Source of the DNA: Neisseriales bacterium
GTDB taxonomy: Bacteria; Pseudomonadota; Gammaproteobacteria; Burkholderiales; UBA11063
Length of the DNA: 36,546 bases
NCBI GenBank assembly: GCA_008017145.1
Contig: SSGY01000172.1
Location: 1 to 36,546 of the forward strand
Direction of reading: 5' to 3'
The notes under the pieces: model-generated
What the model saw: only the letters and a program-made list of their open reading frames with translations
Told to the model about the DNA's origin: nothing
The model's database searches: none
In this document: one piece after another, positions 1-7,725 of the stretch
Layout: the number at the start of each line of letters is the position of its first letter
Position numbering within the stretch: position 1 is the first letter of the stretch
Program-made: the position numbers and the translations under genes

Positions 1-117
1 AAGTCGAAGAAAACAATATGAAATAATATCTAACAAAATCCATCTGTTAAACCAATATGCAGAAACTGGAAGATTAAGGTTGAAGAATCGAAATCAGACA
101 GAAGAAGCAACAAGAAT
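1..117 (+). other. 23S-5S rRNA intergenic spacer
   Basis: This stretch lies directly upstream of the 5S gene and has no open frame of note. The usual conserved 3' end of 23S is not seen, so it is read as internal transcribed spacer of an rRNA operon whose 16S and 23S genes lie left of the window. This is inferred from position only. Confidence 0.5.
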
Positions 118-235
118 TGCTTGGTGACAATAGAGACTTGGTCCCACTCCTTCCCATCTCGAACAGGACAGTGAAACGAGTCATCGCCGATGATAGTGTG
201 GTTCGCCCATGCGAAAGTAGGACATTGCCAGGCTC
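118..235 (+). rRNA. rrf: 5S ribosomal RNA
   Basis: Structural RNA of the large ribosomal subunit. The sequence holds the conserved 5S blocks: GGTCCCAC, CCCATCTCGAACAG, GTGAAACGA, CGCCGATGATAGTGTGG and GCGAAAGTAGG. The terminal helix closes, with GCTTGG at 119-124 pairing with CCAGGC at 228-233, one G-U pair allowed. Length is about 117 nt, as usual. The loop sequences resemble betaproteobacterial 5S (Neisseria-like). The exact ends are uncertain by 1-3 nt. A strong terminator follows within 10 nt, so this is the end of the rRNA operon. Confidence 0.95.
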
Positions 236-243
236 CAAATACT

Positions 244-269
244 AAGCCCAGATTATCTCTGGGCTTTTT
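244..269 (+). terminator. Rho-independent terminator of the rRNA operon
   Basis: A 9-bp perfect stem (244-252 with 258-266, core AGCCCAGA/TCTGGGCT) with a 5-nt loop runs directly into a T tract. It sits right after the 5S gene. Confidence 0.93.
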
Positions 270-388
270 ACATGTATATACAAATGTAAAGAAAAGTCAT
301 AAAGCTTATTTTTACGCTAAAGCATAACAATTCTATTCAAATTATCATATCCCTCTTAATTATATAAATCATCTTATAGCGATTGCAG

Positions 389-394
389 TATAAT
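389..394 (+). promoter_or_regulatory. Possible sigma-70 -10 element of the isomerase gene
   Basis: A perfect TATAAT lies 38 nt upstream of the ATG at 433. No good -35 hexamer is seen at 16-18 nt spacing, so only the -10 is claimed. The rest of 270-432 is AT-rich with nothing else recognisable. Confidence 0.35.
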
Positions 395-432
395 ATTGCT
401 TCCAAGTGAATTACTACTAAGAAAGATTTATT

Positions 433-786
433 ATGCCACACCTTATTTTAGAAGCATCATCTAATATTGTCGAGACAAATGATAAAATTAAGCAGACCTT
501 GCAAAAGTGTCAAAATTTATTAGTTGAAAAACTACCAACGCAGCTAACTAGCTGTAAAAGCAGGCTTATTTTACATGATGTGTTTATTTTAGGTGATAAT
601 CAGGAGCGTAATGCTTTTGTTCATCTGACAGTAAAATTATTAAAAGGGCGTAGTGCAGAATTACTTCATGAAACTTCTGCTAATTTACAATCATTGCTTT
701 ATAGCGAATTTAACAAAAGTGCTACACAATTGGAGTTGGGGATTAGCGTTGAAATTACCGAATTAAATGATAGCTATGCAAAATAG
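433..786 (+). CDS. 5-carboxymethyl-2-hydroxymuconate isomerase family protein (HpaF/HpcD-like)
   Basis: 117 aa, the usual size of the CHMI branch of the tautomerase superfamily. Family members isomerise 5-carboxymethyl-2-hydroxymuconate in homoprotocatechuate (4-hydroxyphenylacetate) degradation, using the N-terminal proline (exposed after Met removal) as catalytic base. The sequence begins Met-Pro-His-Leu, then shows the family features: a central LILHDVFILGD strand, FVHLTVKLLKGRS (about 63-75), and a C-terminal LGISVEITEL strand. No other aromatic-degradation genes are nearby, so the true substrate is open and it may be a stand-alone tautomerase. The gene sits alone between the rRNA terminator and a lipoprotein gene. 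The ribosome site is weak (an A/G-rich AAGAAAG 6-12 nt upstream). Confidence 0.85.
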   Translation: MPHLILEASSNIVETNDKIKQTLQKCQNLLVEKLPTQLTSCKSRLILHDVFILGDNQERNAFVHLTVKLLKGRSAELLHETSANLQSLLYSEFNKSATQLELGISVEITELNDSYAK

Positions 787-876
787 TCAACTTTATTTAG
801 GCTAAAGCAAAATTTATCTATACTCAATAACATGTTACAAGATGACTATTGTTTTTTTTATGAACTATAATTATAT

Positions 877-1524
877 ATGCAAAAAATTAAAATTTTATTA
901 GTATTACTTGCTTGTGGTAGCATGGTTGTGCTTTTGGATTCATGCAATGGTGGGACTGGTACATCGGCTGTGATTCCTGAACCAACTATAGAGCCTTCTC
1001 CTCAACCTACGCCATCCCCTTCGCCAAGCCCGACAAATTTATTGGAGAATTATGTCAATCTGCTTACCTATCAGCCATTAAAATATCCACAATTACAAGA
1101 TGAAAATTTGACTCAGCTTCAACTAAGCATGACATTAACTCATGTGTTGGCAATTAATAGTATTTTGGTCAATTATTACTCAGATAGTTCTTGTACAAAT
1201 TTAATGTCGGGAGAAAATATTAGTGGTAGTGCCAGTTTGCAACCTGGAAGCTATATTACGAATAGCGCATCTAATTTATCGTTATGTACTGCTTACAGCT
1301 ATAATGGAATGAATGGTTGTGTTTATGCTTATAATAATACTCATAGCATGAAATTTATAATAACAGATTCTCTTGGGCAAATAATTTCTAGTACTTGTTT
1401 GACTAATCCACAATGGTTTGGAGAACGTTTAGGGTATTATAATCTTAGCTCTAATTGGTCTCGTAATTGCACGACAAATTATAATTGTGGTTTTTCTCAG
1501 AACTACACTATGCAATTAAACTAG
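877..1524 (+). CDS. Putative lipoprotein with Pro/Ser-rich linker, unknown function
   Basis: 215 aa. A hydrophobic N-terminal segment (residues 5-20) ends in a lipobox-like LLDSC with Cys23 as the candidate lipidation site. Then comes a Pro/Ser/Thr-rich linker (about 34-53, repeated PSP units) and a globular part of about 160 residues with several cysteines and a Tyr/Asn-rich composition. This suggests an outer-membrane or surface lipoprotein whose cysteines could pair. No family was recognised. There is no convincing Shine-Dalgarno before the ATG. It is convergent with the ABC transporter gene and only 1 nt separates the two stop codons, leaving no room for a separate terminator. Confidence 0.7.
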   Translation: MQKIKILLVLLACGSMVVLLDSCNGGTGTSAVIPEPTIEPSPQPTPSPSPSPTNLLENYVNLLTYQPLKYPQLQDENLTQLQLSMTLTHVLAINSILVNYYSDSSCTNLMSGENISGSASLQPGSYITNSASNLSLCTAYSYNGMNGCVYAYNNTHSMKFIITDSLGQIISSTCLTNPQWFGERLGYYNLSSNWSRNCTTNYNCGFSQNYTMQLN

Positions 1525-1525
1525 T

Positions 1526-3232
1526 TTATTTACACGAAGTTATTTCGGTACTACCTGCTTTTAATGTAATGATCTTATCAGCCTGGGCGATCGTGCTTAG
1601 GCGATGGGCAATAACAAATACTGTGAGCTTACCTTTAAGCTGTTCTAATGCGTGTTGGATTAATCGCTCGTTTTGTTCATCTAGAGCACTGGTTGCTTCA
1701 TCTAGTATTAATAACTGTGGTTTGCGTAATAAAGCGCGAGCTAAGACCAGACGCTGACGCTCGCCGCCTGAGAGATTTATTCCACGATCACCAACCAAGC
1801 TATCTAGTTGATTTGGTAGTTGTTTGATTAATTGGTAAAGCTGTACTATTTTGAGCATTTCCCAAATTTCATCTTCGCTTGCTAGTGGTGCTGACCAGCA
1901 AAGGTTTTCGCGAATGCTGGCATTAAATAAAAAAATATCCTGAGGGACATAACTAACTAATTGTTGCCAGCTCTCTTTGATTGCTGTTAATGGTATTTGA
2001 TTTACCATAATATAACCTTCTGTTGGTGAGAGTAGACCTAGTAATAGATCCGATAAGGTACTCTTTCCGCTTCCAGAGTGCCCGACACACGCGATAAATT
2101 CTCCATGTTTAATGTCAAACGATATGTCATGTAATGTTGCTTGTGATTGGCTCGCGAAACGAAAGCTTAAATTCTTAACGGTAACAGTTTCTAAATGTTT
2201 AATTCGTTGAGTTACTTGTTGGGTAATTTGCTGCTCATTTAGTGCTTCTTGTTCTAATGTTTGAATAGTATTAAAAGCAGGTAATGCAACAGCAATAGAA
2301 TGAAGCGAGTTTTGTAGACTGGAAATGCGTGGCCAGATTCGAGCAAAAATGATAATTATTAATAAAAGGCTTTCAATCCCAAGATGAAGAAACTCAATTG
2401 CCACATAAAAAACAACACTAATAAATAATGCAGCAACAATTTTGTAAATCATATCAAGCTTGGTCTGTGTTTGATTAAATTTCAAATAATTATTTTCTAC
2501 TTTATTGCGTAAATTATTTAGTTGTTTCAAATGGAAATTTTCTAAGCCATAAGCCTTAACTTCTTTAATACCATTAAGGTGTTCACTAATACCAAAAAAT
2601 AGCTCACGACTATATTGCGAAATTGCTGCACCAGCGTAACGTGATTTCTTAACTAAAGAAGATAATATAATAAATAAAATTCCGCCACCTAAAAAAATTA
2701 AAAGAGTAAGAAATGGGGCAATACAGATTGATAAAATTAAGTAAATCAAGAGAATAAAAGCAGCACCTACCAATTGAAACAGAAAGTAGCATCCTATAGT
2801 TACTCGGGAAATTTCATTGCTGATTACGTGATTTATATCAGATTTAGTTTTACCAAGCCAGTAGCTCCAACTGGTATTTGCTAGTATACGGTATAAATTT
2901 GTAGTTAGATGAGTATTAAATTTTTGTTGAATATTAGCAGTTAATAAACTTTGTTGTCTTTGTAGTATTGCAGAAACAGCAATTAACATAATAAAGATTA
3001 TTAATGCCAAACTCAAGGTTAAATGGTGAGTACCTAAATTATTTAACAGTCTAACTAATGAATTTGAGTTACCATTGCTATAAAGTCCGGTCAAGCTCAA
3101 AACAGGTAATATAGCAACAATACTGATACCTTCAAACAGGCTGAGCAAGATGGTTAATACGAAGCTCAAGATTATTTTTCTTGGATTAAAGCGATATAAG
3201 CGCAATAAAAAATCCAATGTATTGTTTTGCAT
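1526..3232 (-). CDS. ABC exporter, fused permease and ATPase (lasso-peptide D-like)
   Basis: 568 aa from the ATG at 3232, which has a good AGGAAA site 8 nt upstream; a TTG one codon earlier is less likely. The N-terminal half is a six-helix exporter membrane domain (about 20-315). The C-terminal half is the ATPase, with Walker A GHSGSGKST near 384-392, Q-loop VPQD near 429, signature LSGGERQR near 487, Walker B LLILDEA near 507 and H-loop His near 543. There is no N-terminal C39 peptidase domain, so it should export an already processed substrate, as McjD-type exporters do. It is the last gene of the 6041-1526 operon, 5 nt after the nucleotidyltransferase stop codon. Lipid or drug export cannot be excluded, but the neighbours favour a peptide. 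Confidence 0.88.
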   Translation of the reverse strand: MQNNTLDFLLRLYRFNPRKIILSFVLTILLSLFEGISIVAILPVLSLTGLYSNGNSNSLVRLLNNLGTHHLTLSLALIIFIMLIAVSAILQRQQSLLTANIQQKFNTHLTTNLYRILANTSWSYWLGKTKSDINHVISNEISRVTIGCYFLFQLVGAAFILLIYLILSICIAPFLTLLIFLGGGILFIILSSLVKKSRYAGAAISQYSRELFFGISEHLNGIKEVKAYGLENFHLKQLNNLRNKVENNYLKFNQTQTKLDMIYKIVAALFISVVFYVAIEFLHLGIESLLLIIIIFARIWPRISSLQNSLHSIAVALPAFNTIQTLEQEALNEQQITQQVTQRIKHLETVTVKNLSFRFASQSQATLHDISFDIKHGEFIACVGHSGSGKSTLSDLLLGLLSPTEGYIMVNQIPLTAIKESWQQLVSYVPQDIFLFNASIRENLCWSAPLASEDEIWEMLKIVQLYQLIKQLPNQLDSLVGDRGINLSGGERQRLVLARALLRKPQLLILDEATSALDEQNERLIQHALEQLKGKLTVFVIAHRLSTIAQADKIITLKAGSTEITSCK

Positions 3233-3237
3233 CAAGT

Positions 3238-4413
3238 TTATTTCCTAGTGATGATATATTTGATTATCCATAGCGGGTAAAGAAGATAGTAGCCAAATTC
3301 GCAACCTCGTGGCAAATTAAAATAAGGGAAGAGGCGATCAATTTTAAATAAATCACCAAAAATTGCTTGATGGCGCTGTCCTTTTGCTGCAAGTTTAGAT
3401 AAATAAAAGCGATATTTAAAAAACATCTTGCTAAAAATCCCGTGCCCTCCAGTTAATTCATAATCTGCTACAATAAATTGATATGCAGCTTGTGCCAGCA
3501 ATATACTTCTTTTATCAATTTTAGACAATAGTTGATTAATTTCTGGTGTCTGATAGTTATATACTTTATCAAGCAGGCTTAGTGTCTGGAGAACAATGTG
3601 GCTACAGTCTAATTCTAGGCTTAATTGATAAACATTGGTTAAATTACATTTATCTTGGGTTACATAGAGGTAAATATCATGCAGCCAACGAAGGCGTGAC
3701 CAAGCATGAATTGCTCCGTGGAGCATTAAATATAAAACATGGTAGTCATGTTGCAGTGTAACGATTTGATCTTTATTACTTATAATTGGTTGAGTTGCTA
3801 CTTGATTAAATTTAAAAAAATTGATGCCAAAATACTCTAAGCGAAAATGGAGCTCAATTTCTACCTTGCGTTCAGAATGAAAGAATGCTAAATCATGTTT
3901 ATGACAAAGATAATAATTTTTCTTATAGCCACTCAATTGATAAGAGGGCAAAGTTTGCAGATAACCTGCATTTATTAATAATTTTTGTACTTTTTCCAAG
4001 TTGTCGGGAGTAACCCACAAATCAATATCCTTGCATTGTCTTTTGTCAGAACCACCATAAATTTCGATAGCTAATGGGATACCTTTAACAATTATGTATG
4101 GTAAATCGTGCTCTTCTAAAATTCGTGTAATTCGTATTGTTTCTGCATGCATATTGAGTAGGTTAAACTTTATTTGGTGGTTAGTTTGCCTAAGTTTTGC
4201 TATGAAATTAGCAGGTATTTGAGGAGTGTTTTTTAGTTTGCTATAAACTTGTTCAATTACACGGTGACGTATGATTAAAGTATATAAATAATCCCAACGT
4301 ATCTGCAATAATAACTGCATAAATTTTGTATTGTTTAGCTGATTTTGCAGGATAAGCAAGATTAGGCTCAATTCCGGTGAATATTTATTATGCATATCAG
4401 ATAGCTTTTGCAT
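3238..4413 (-). CDS. Nucleotidyltransferase family protein (NTP_transf_5-like, lasso N-type)
   Basis: 391 aa. The family signature is at residues 108-134: IVKG (Lys110-Gly111), a conserved Arg at 125 and the metal-binding KDIDLWV with Asp129 and Asp131. This is the polymerase-beta-like fold of the uncharacterised nucleotidyltransferase family that recurs in lasso-peptide clusters (for example the N gene of paeninodin-type clusters). The C-terminal 230 residues are helical with no other recognised motif. The start codon overlaps the stop of the B2 gene by 1 nt (TAATG), which implies coupled translation. It may nucleotidylate the peptide or a partner, but the reaction is not known from sequence. 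Confidence 0.8.
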   Translation of the reverse strand: MQKLSDMHNKYSPELSLILLILQNQLNNTKFMQLLLQIRWDYLYTLIIRHRVIEQVYSKLKNTPQIPANFIAKLRQTNHQIKFNLLNMHAETIRITRILEEHDLPYIIVKGIPLAIEIYGGSDKRQCKDIDLWVTPDNLEKVQKLLINAGYLQTLPSYQLSGYKKNYYLCHKHDLAFFHSERKVEIELHFRLEYFGINFFKFNQVATQPIISNKDQIVTLQHDYHVLYLMLHGAIHAWSRLRWLHDIYLYVTQDKCNLTNVYQLSLELDCSHIVLQTLSLLDKVYNYQTPEINQLLSKIDKRSILLAQAAYQFIVADYELTGGHGIFSKMFFKYRFYLSKLAAKGQRHQAIFGDLFKIDRLFPYFNLPRGCEFGYYLLYPLWIIKYIITRK

Positions 4414-4859
4414 TAAATGTCTTCAAACTGTGAAATTATTTTATAACGTTCAAAACTACTGCTACCTCCGACAATAGTTTCATCTAAACAATTAATCCAA
4501 GCATGAGCTGTAAATTTATTTGCTTCATCTTTGCCAACACCCAAGTAAAAAATATTAGCAATTGTGTAATGGCGGAGCAGTAATCGACATGCCAAAGCTT
4601 GTACCAGGCATTTGGATTGCCAAGGTGTATACCGAGCTACCAAGGCTGTCATGCGACCAATAATTCGAGCATAAATAGCATGCTTTTCTGGTGCTAACTT
4701 AGAACTACAAGATGATGTTTTAGGCTGTAAAAAAAGTTTTGCTAATATTCTGAATGGAATGGTTAAAATTGCGATTCTCATAAAAGCTAAAAGGAAAAAT
4801 AACAACACAAGAAATAGTCTTAGCTTCCAACTTAATCGACGTAATTTTAAGGCTTGCAT
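4413..4859 (-). CDS. Lasso peptide biosynthesis B2-type protein (transglutaminase-like protease)
   Basis: 148 aa, typical for stand-alone B2 proteins. B2 proteins cut the leader from a lasso precursor with a Cys-His-(Asp) centre. Visible here are the catalytic KCLVQALACRLLLR block (Cys84) and FTAHAWINCLDE (His119). An Asp at the usual spacing of about 12 residues after the His is not evident: that position is Gly, and Asp126 at +7 is the nearest acidic residue. The N-terminus is hydrophobic (15-35), suggesting membrane association. It lies between the RRE protein (11-nt gap) and the nucleotidyltransferase (1-nt overlap). No clear Shine-Dalgarno precedes the ATG. Confidence 0.85.
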   Translation of the reverse strand: MQALKLRRLSWKLRLFLVLLFFLLAFMRIAILTIPFRILAKLFLQPKTSSCSSKLAPEKHAIYARIIGRMTALVARYTPWQSKCLVQALACRLLLRHYTIANIFYLGVGKDEANKFTAHAWINCLDETIVGGSSSFERYKIISQFEDI

Positions 4860-4870
4860 AACTGGCTAAT

Positions 4871-5161
4871 TTATGATTTATTAATTAATAAATCAGCACG
4901 GAGCAATTCATTTAAAAAATTCAGAACATCGGTCTCACTTTGCTCAACGCTGCAGTCATATTTCTGATGTGGCTGTTTAGCTAAATTTTCTCCAGTAGTC
5001 ACTTCTTTTAACCAATGCCATAAGTCTGAACTGGTTTCATTAAAGTTATAATATTTGCCATGCTCGATGTGCAATAAAATTACATTATTTTCAAATTCTG
5101 TTTCTGCGACATCTTTGTCTTTGCGTTGTACGCTTGAAGTAAGTGTTAAATTAGTAGTCAT
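4871..5161 (-). CDS. PqqD-family RiPP recognition element protein (lasso B1-like)
   Basis: 96 aa. It matches the PqqD/RRE pattern: a short N-terminal beta part, the LLHIEHGKYYNFNETSSDLW core (about 29-48), and a helical C-terminus ending in the usual leucine-rich turn LLRADLLI. RRE proteins bind the leader of a ribosomal peptide and hand it to the modifying enzymes; in lasso clusters the separate B1 protein guides the B2 protease. It sits between the kinase (40 nt upstream) and B2 (11 nt downstream). An AGAAAAG ribosome site precedes the ATG. Confidence 0.85.
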   Translation of the reverse strand: MTTNLTLTSSVQRKDKDVAETEFENNVILLHIEHGKYYNFNETSSDLWHWLKEVTTGENLAKQPHQKYDCSVEQSETDVLNFLNELLRADLLINKS

Positions 5162-5201
5162 TTTACTTTTCTAAAAATTTATTTAAGGGTATATTTATTG
5201 A

Positions 5202-6041
5202 TTATTTAAAATTGGCGATCAGTATATTGGTTAATTCGTTTAATAGATATTGATTACTTGGACGAACTATTTTATATACTTCTATTTGTTTTGCCAATGA
5301 AACTATTTGATGGAAATGTTGTGCGATTTTCCCCATTGGCTTTAACATTTGATAACGGTAAGTATTCTTAATCAAGGTGTTTATTTTATCATTTGCCTGT
5401 TGCTGAGTCATTTCAATTTTTCCACATTCTTCTGCGGGGTTTAATTCATAAAATTGGGCAAGTGGCACAGCATCAGGGTGAGACTTAGAGATTGGAAGCT
5501 CATATTTGTCTTCTTTATTGATAACTTTTTGTAAACCATTACTAGATTTTCCAACTTGTGTTAGAGCATCCAACCATAATTTAACGCGAGAAGGTCCAGG
5601 TTCAATAAGTAACTGTCCATTTTCGCCAGCTCGAATTGCTACTACATCGTCAGTAATTAATTGATAACCATGGTGGACCATACTTGCTGCCAAGGTTGAC
5701 TTACCTGCTCCTGAATCACCACTAAAAACCACAGCCCTTCCATTAACCAAAACGGCAGAACCGTGTAAGACTAAATAACCACGGTGTTGTAACAAATATG
5801 CAAAAACAGTACCATAAAGCCAAGTATTGATTAAATACTCATCTTGTAGCGTAGAAGCTTTTTCAATGTTTATTATATTTTGTGTCGGAATTACCTGATA
5901 TGTTGCAACGTCTTTTATTTGCAAATAAAATTGCAGATCATCACAATGCCACGACAATACATCGGCTTGTGGTGCCACAATTTTACATTCAGCTATATTT
6001 ACTTGTGTGCCAAATGCAGTAATTTTATTATTTAGTGTCAT
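5202..6041 (-). CDS. HPr kinase/phosphorylase-like kinase (lasso K-type)
   Basis: 279 aa. The C-terminal catalytic fold of HPr kinases is visible: LHGSAVLVNG (His93), P-loop GDSGAGKST at 108-116, TDDV at 130-133 and a PGPSRVKLW strand near 148-156. The N-terminal DRTGG-like domain of true HprK is missing and replaced by about 85 unrelated residues. Kinases of this type in lasso clusters (paeninodin K) phosphorylate the C-terminal Ser of the precursor. There are no PTS genes nearby, so a peptide or small-molecule substrate is more likely than HPr. It is the first gene of the five-gene operon. Its promoter must lie in the short gap after the pepD terminator or further upstream. Confidence 0.8.
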   Translation of the reverse strand: MTLNNKITAFGTQVNIAECKIVAPQADVLSWHCDDLQFYLQIKDVATYQVIPTQNIINIEKASTLQDEYLINTWLYGTVFAYLLQHRGYLVLHGSAVLVNGRAVVFSGDSGAGKSTLAASMVHHGYQLITDDVVAIRAGENGQLLIEPGPSRVKLWLDALTQVGKSSNGLQKVINKEDKYELPISKSHPDAVPLAQFYELNPAEECGKIEMTQQQANDKINTLIKNTYRYQMLKPMGKIAQHFHQIVSLAKQIEVYKIVRPSNQYLLNELTNILIANFK

Positions 6042-6083
6042 ATTCTTAACGTTAGCAAAATATTAATTAAATAGATATTAAAT

Positions 6084-6110
6084 GGCAGCTTAGATTTAAA
6101 CTAAACTGCC
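6084..6110 (-). terminator. Probable terminator of pepD
   Basis: A 10-bp stem with one mismatch (6084-6093 with 6101-6110, core GGCAG/CTGCC) and a 7-nt loop lies 10 nt after the pepD stop. On the minus strand an A/T-rich but not pure T stretch follows. It separates pepD from the peptide operon. Confidence 0.65.
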
Positions 6111-6120
6111 AAAGCTTAAA

Positions 6121-7569
6121 CTATAATGTTTCAATTAGTTTAGTTAGTAGTTTCCATGATTTGGCAACTGACTGAATGTTTACTTTTTCATTTGGTGAAT
6201 GGGGGAAGCGAATAGTTGCGCCAATCGAAATTGCATCAAGTGACGGAAATTTATCCATAATCAGACCACATTCTAACCCACCATGAGTTGCACCTACGTG
6301 AATATCGTGATTAAATAATTCGCTATATACTTGCTTAACTACCGCTAGAGCAGGACTTTCAATATTTGGCTGCCAACCTGGATAACTATCAGAATGTTCA
6401 ATTTCTGCACCAATTTGTCTAAAAGCTGCGGCTACACTGTTAGCTGCTTTTATTTTAGGTGCATGCATTGCGCTGCGTTGCAAAGTTACTACCTCCAAGT
6501 GAGTATCAGTGGTGCTAACCACGCCAACATTACTTGAAGTTTCAGCTATTCCCAGTTTATTGTTCATCCGCCATACGCCATTAAATACGCTGGCGAGGGC
6601 ATTGATGAAATGTAGTGCATTATGCTGAGCAATAATGTGTGTTGCTGATGCAATTTCCTGAATGGTTAATTTCAAATTTGGGTCAGTATCTGCAAATTCT
6701 TGTATGAGATCTTTAGCGTAATTATCTATAAAGTTAATCACTTCACTTGGTTCACGATTGGCGATAGTAATGACTGCTTCACAATATGACGGAATTACAT
6801 TACGTAATTTTCCACCACTGATTGAAACTAGGTCAATGTCAAATTTGTTATGTAGTTGAATTAATAAGTGTGCTACCTCTTTAATTGCATTAGCTCGTCC
6901 TAGTGGTATATCAACACCAGAGTGACCACTAAATAAATCTTTCAACTCAATTTTATAGGTTATTGCTTCTGTTTTTGCATTTACTCTTGTATAAGGGTAG
7001 CTAATATTAGTGTTGATTCCGCCCGCGCAACCAATACACACCTCAGTATCATCCTCTGAGTCTAAATTTAATAATACCTGAGATTGTAATTCATCACCAA
7101 CGATTCCAAAGGCACCACTCATCCCAGCTTCTTCGTCGGTGGTAATTAAAACTTCCAAATCATTATGCTTAATGTCTGTAGATGATAATACGGCTAGTGC
7201 CATTGCAACACCCATACCATTATCCGCACCAAGAGTAGTTTGATTAGCAGTTACCCATTCCCCGTCAATATAGGCATCAATCGGATCATTTTCAAAATCA
7301 TGATTAGATTCTTTAGTTTTGGATGGAACCATATCCATATGGGCCTGAAGGGCAATTTTTTTACGCGTAGGGGTAGTATCTGTTGCTTTTTTGCGAATTA
7401 TAATATTGCCAATTGGCGTTACGGTGTAATCAAGTTCTAAACGTTTAGCTTCTTCAATTAGATACGCCAAAATTTTTGCTTCTTTTTTAGATGGGCGAGG
7501 AATTTGCGTAATATTTTTAAAGTATTTCCAGACGATTTGTGGCTCTAGTTTCTCTATATTGCGATCCAT
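6121..7569 (-). CDS. pepD: Cytosolic non-specific dipeptidase (aminoacyl-histidine dipeptidase, M20)
   Basis: 482 aa, close to the E. coli PepD length of 485. PepD is a cytosolic di-zinc peptidase that hydrolyses Xaa-His and many other dipeptides. Metal-site motifs of the M20 family are visible: QAHMDMV (His77), TTLGADNG (Asp116), TTDEEAG (Glu146/147), LLNLDSED and, near the C-terminus, the ATHGGLECG and FPHSPNE blocks. A good GGAG site lies 6 nt before the ATG. It is a single gene, divergent from the chitobiase gene. Confidence 0.95.
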   Translation of the reverse strand: MDRNIEKLEPQIVWKYFKNITQIPRPSKKEAKILAYLIEEAKRLELDYTVTPIGNIIIRKKATDTTPTRKKIALQAHMDMVPSKTKESNHDFENDPIDAYIDGEWVTANQTTLGADNGMGVAMALAVLSSTDIKHNDLEVLITTDEEAGMSGAFGIVGDELQSQVLLNLDSEDDTEVCIGCAGGINTNISYPYTRVNAKTEAITYKIELKDLFSGHSGVDIPLGRANAIKEVAHLLIQLHNKFDIDLVSISGGKLRNVIPSYCEAVITIANREPSEVINFIDNYAKDLIQEFADTDPNLKLTIQEIASATHIIAQHNALHFINALASVFNGVWRMNNKLGIAETSSNVGVVSTTDTHLEVVTLQRSAMHAPKIKAANSVAAAFRQIGAEIEHSDSYPGWQPNIESPALAVVKQVYSELFNHDIHVGATHGGLECGLIMDKFPSLDAISIGATIRFPHSPNEKVNIQSVAKSWKLLTKLIETL

Positions 7570-7692
7570 AATAGCTCCTTAATGAATATCTGTGAATAGA
7601 TTTAATTTGGTTAACCGTCAATTATAGAATAAATCATGGGCATTGTTGATTAAATTTACCTAATTCCAGTGGTTCAATAATGGTTATTAGTA

Positions 7693-7698
7693 TATAAT
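7693..7698 (+). promoter_or_regulatory. Possible -10 element of the chitobiase gene
   Basis: TATAAT lies 27 nt before the ATG at 7726 and is followed by a clear GGAG ribosome site at 7714-7717. The -35 region is weak (TGGTTC at the 17-nt position), which would fit an activated promoter. No operator was recognised. Confidence 0.45.
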
Positions 7699-7725
7699 AG
7701 AGGCAAAATATTTGGAGAAATTTAC

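Noticed and set aside
787..876. Possible lasso precursor near the peptide operon
   Set aside because: Only a 12-codon frame is present. It is on the wrong side and strand and has no leader features.
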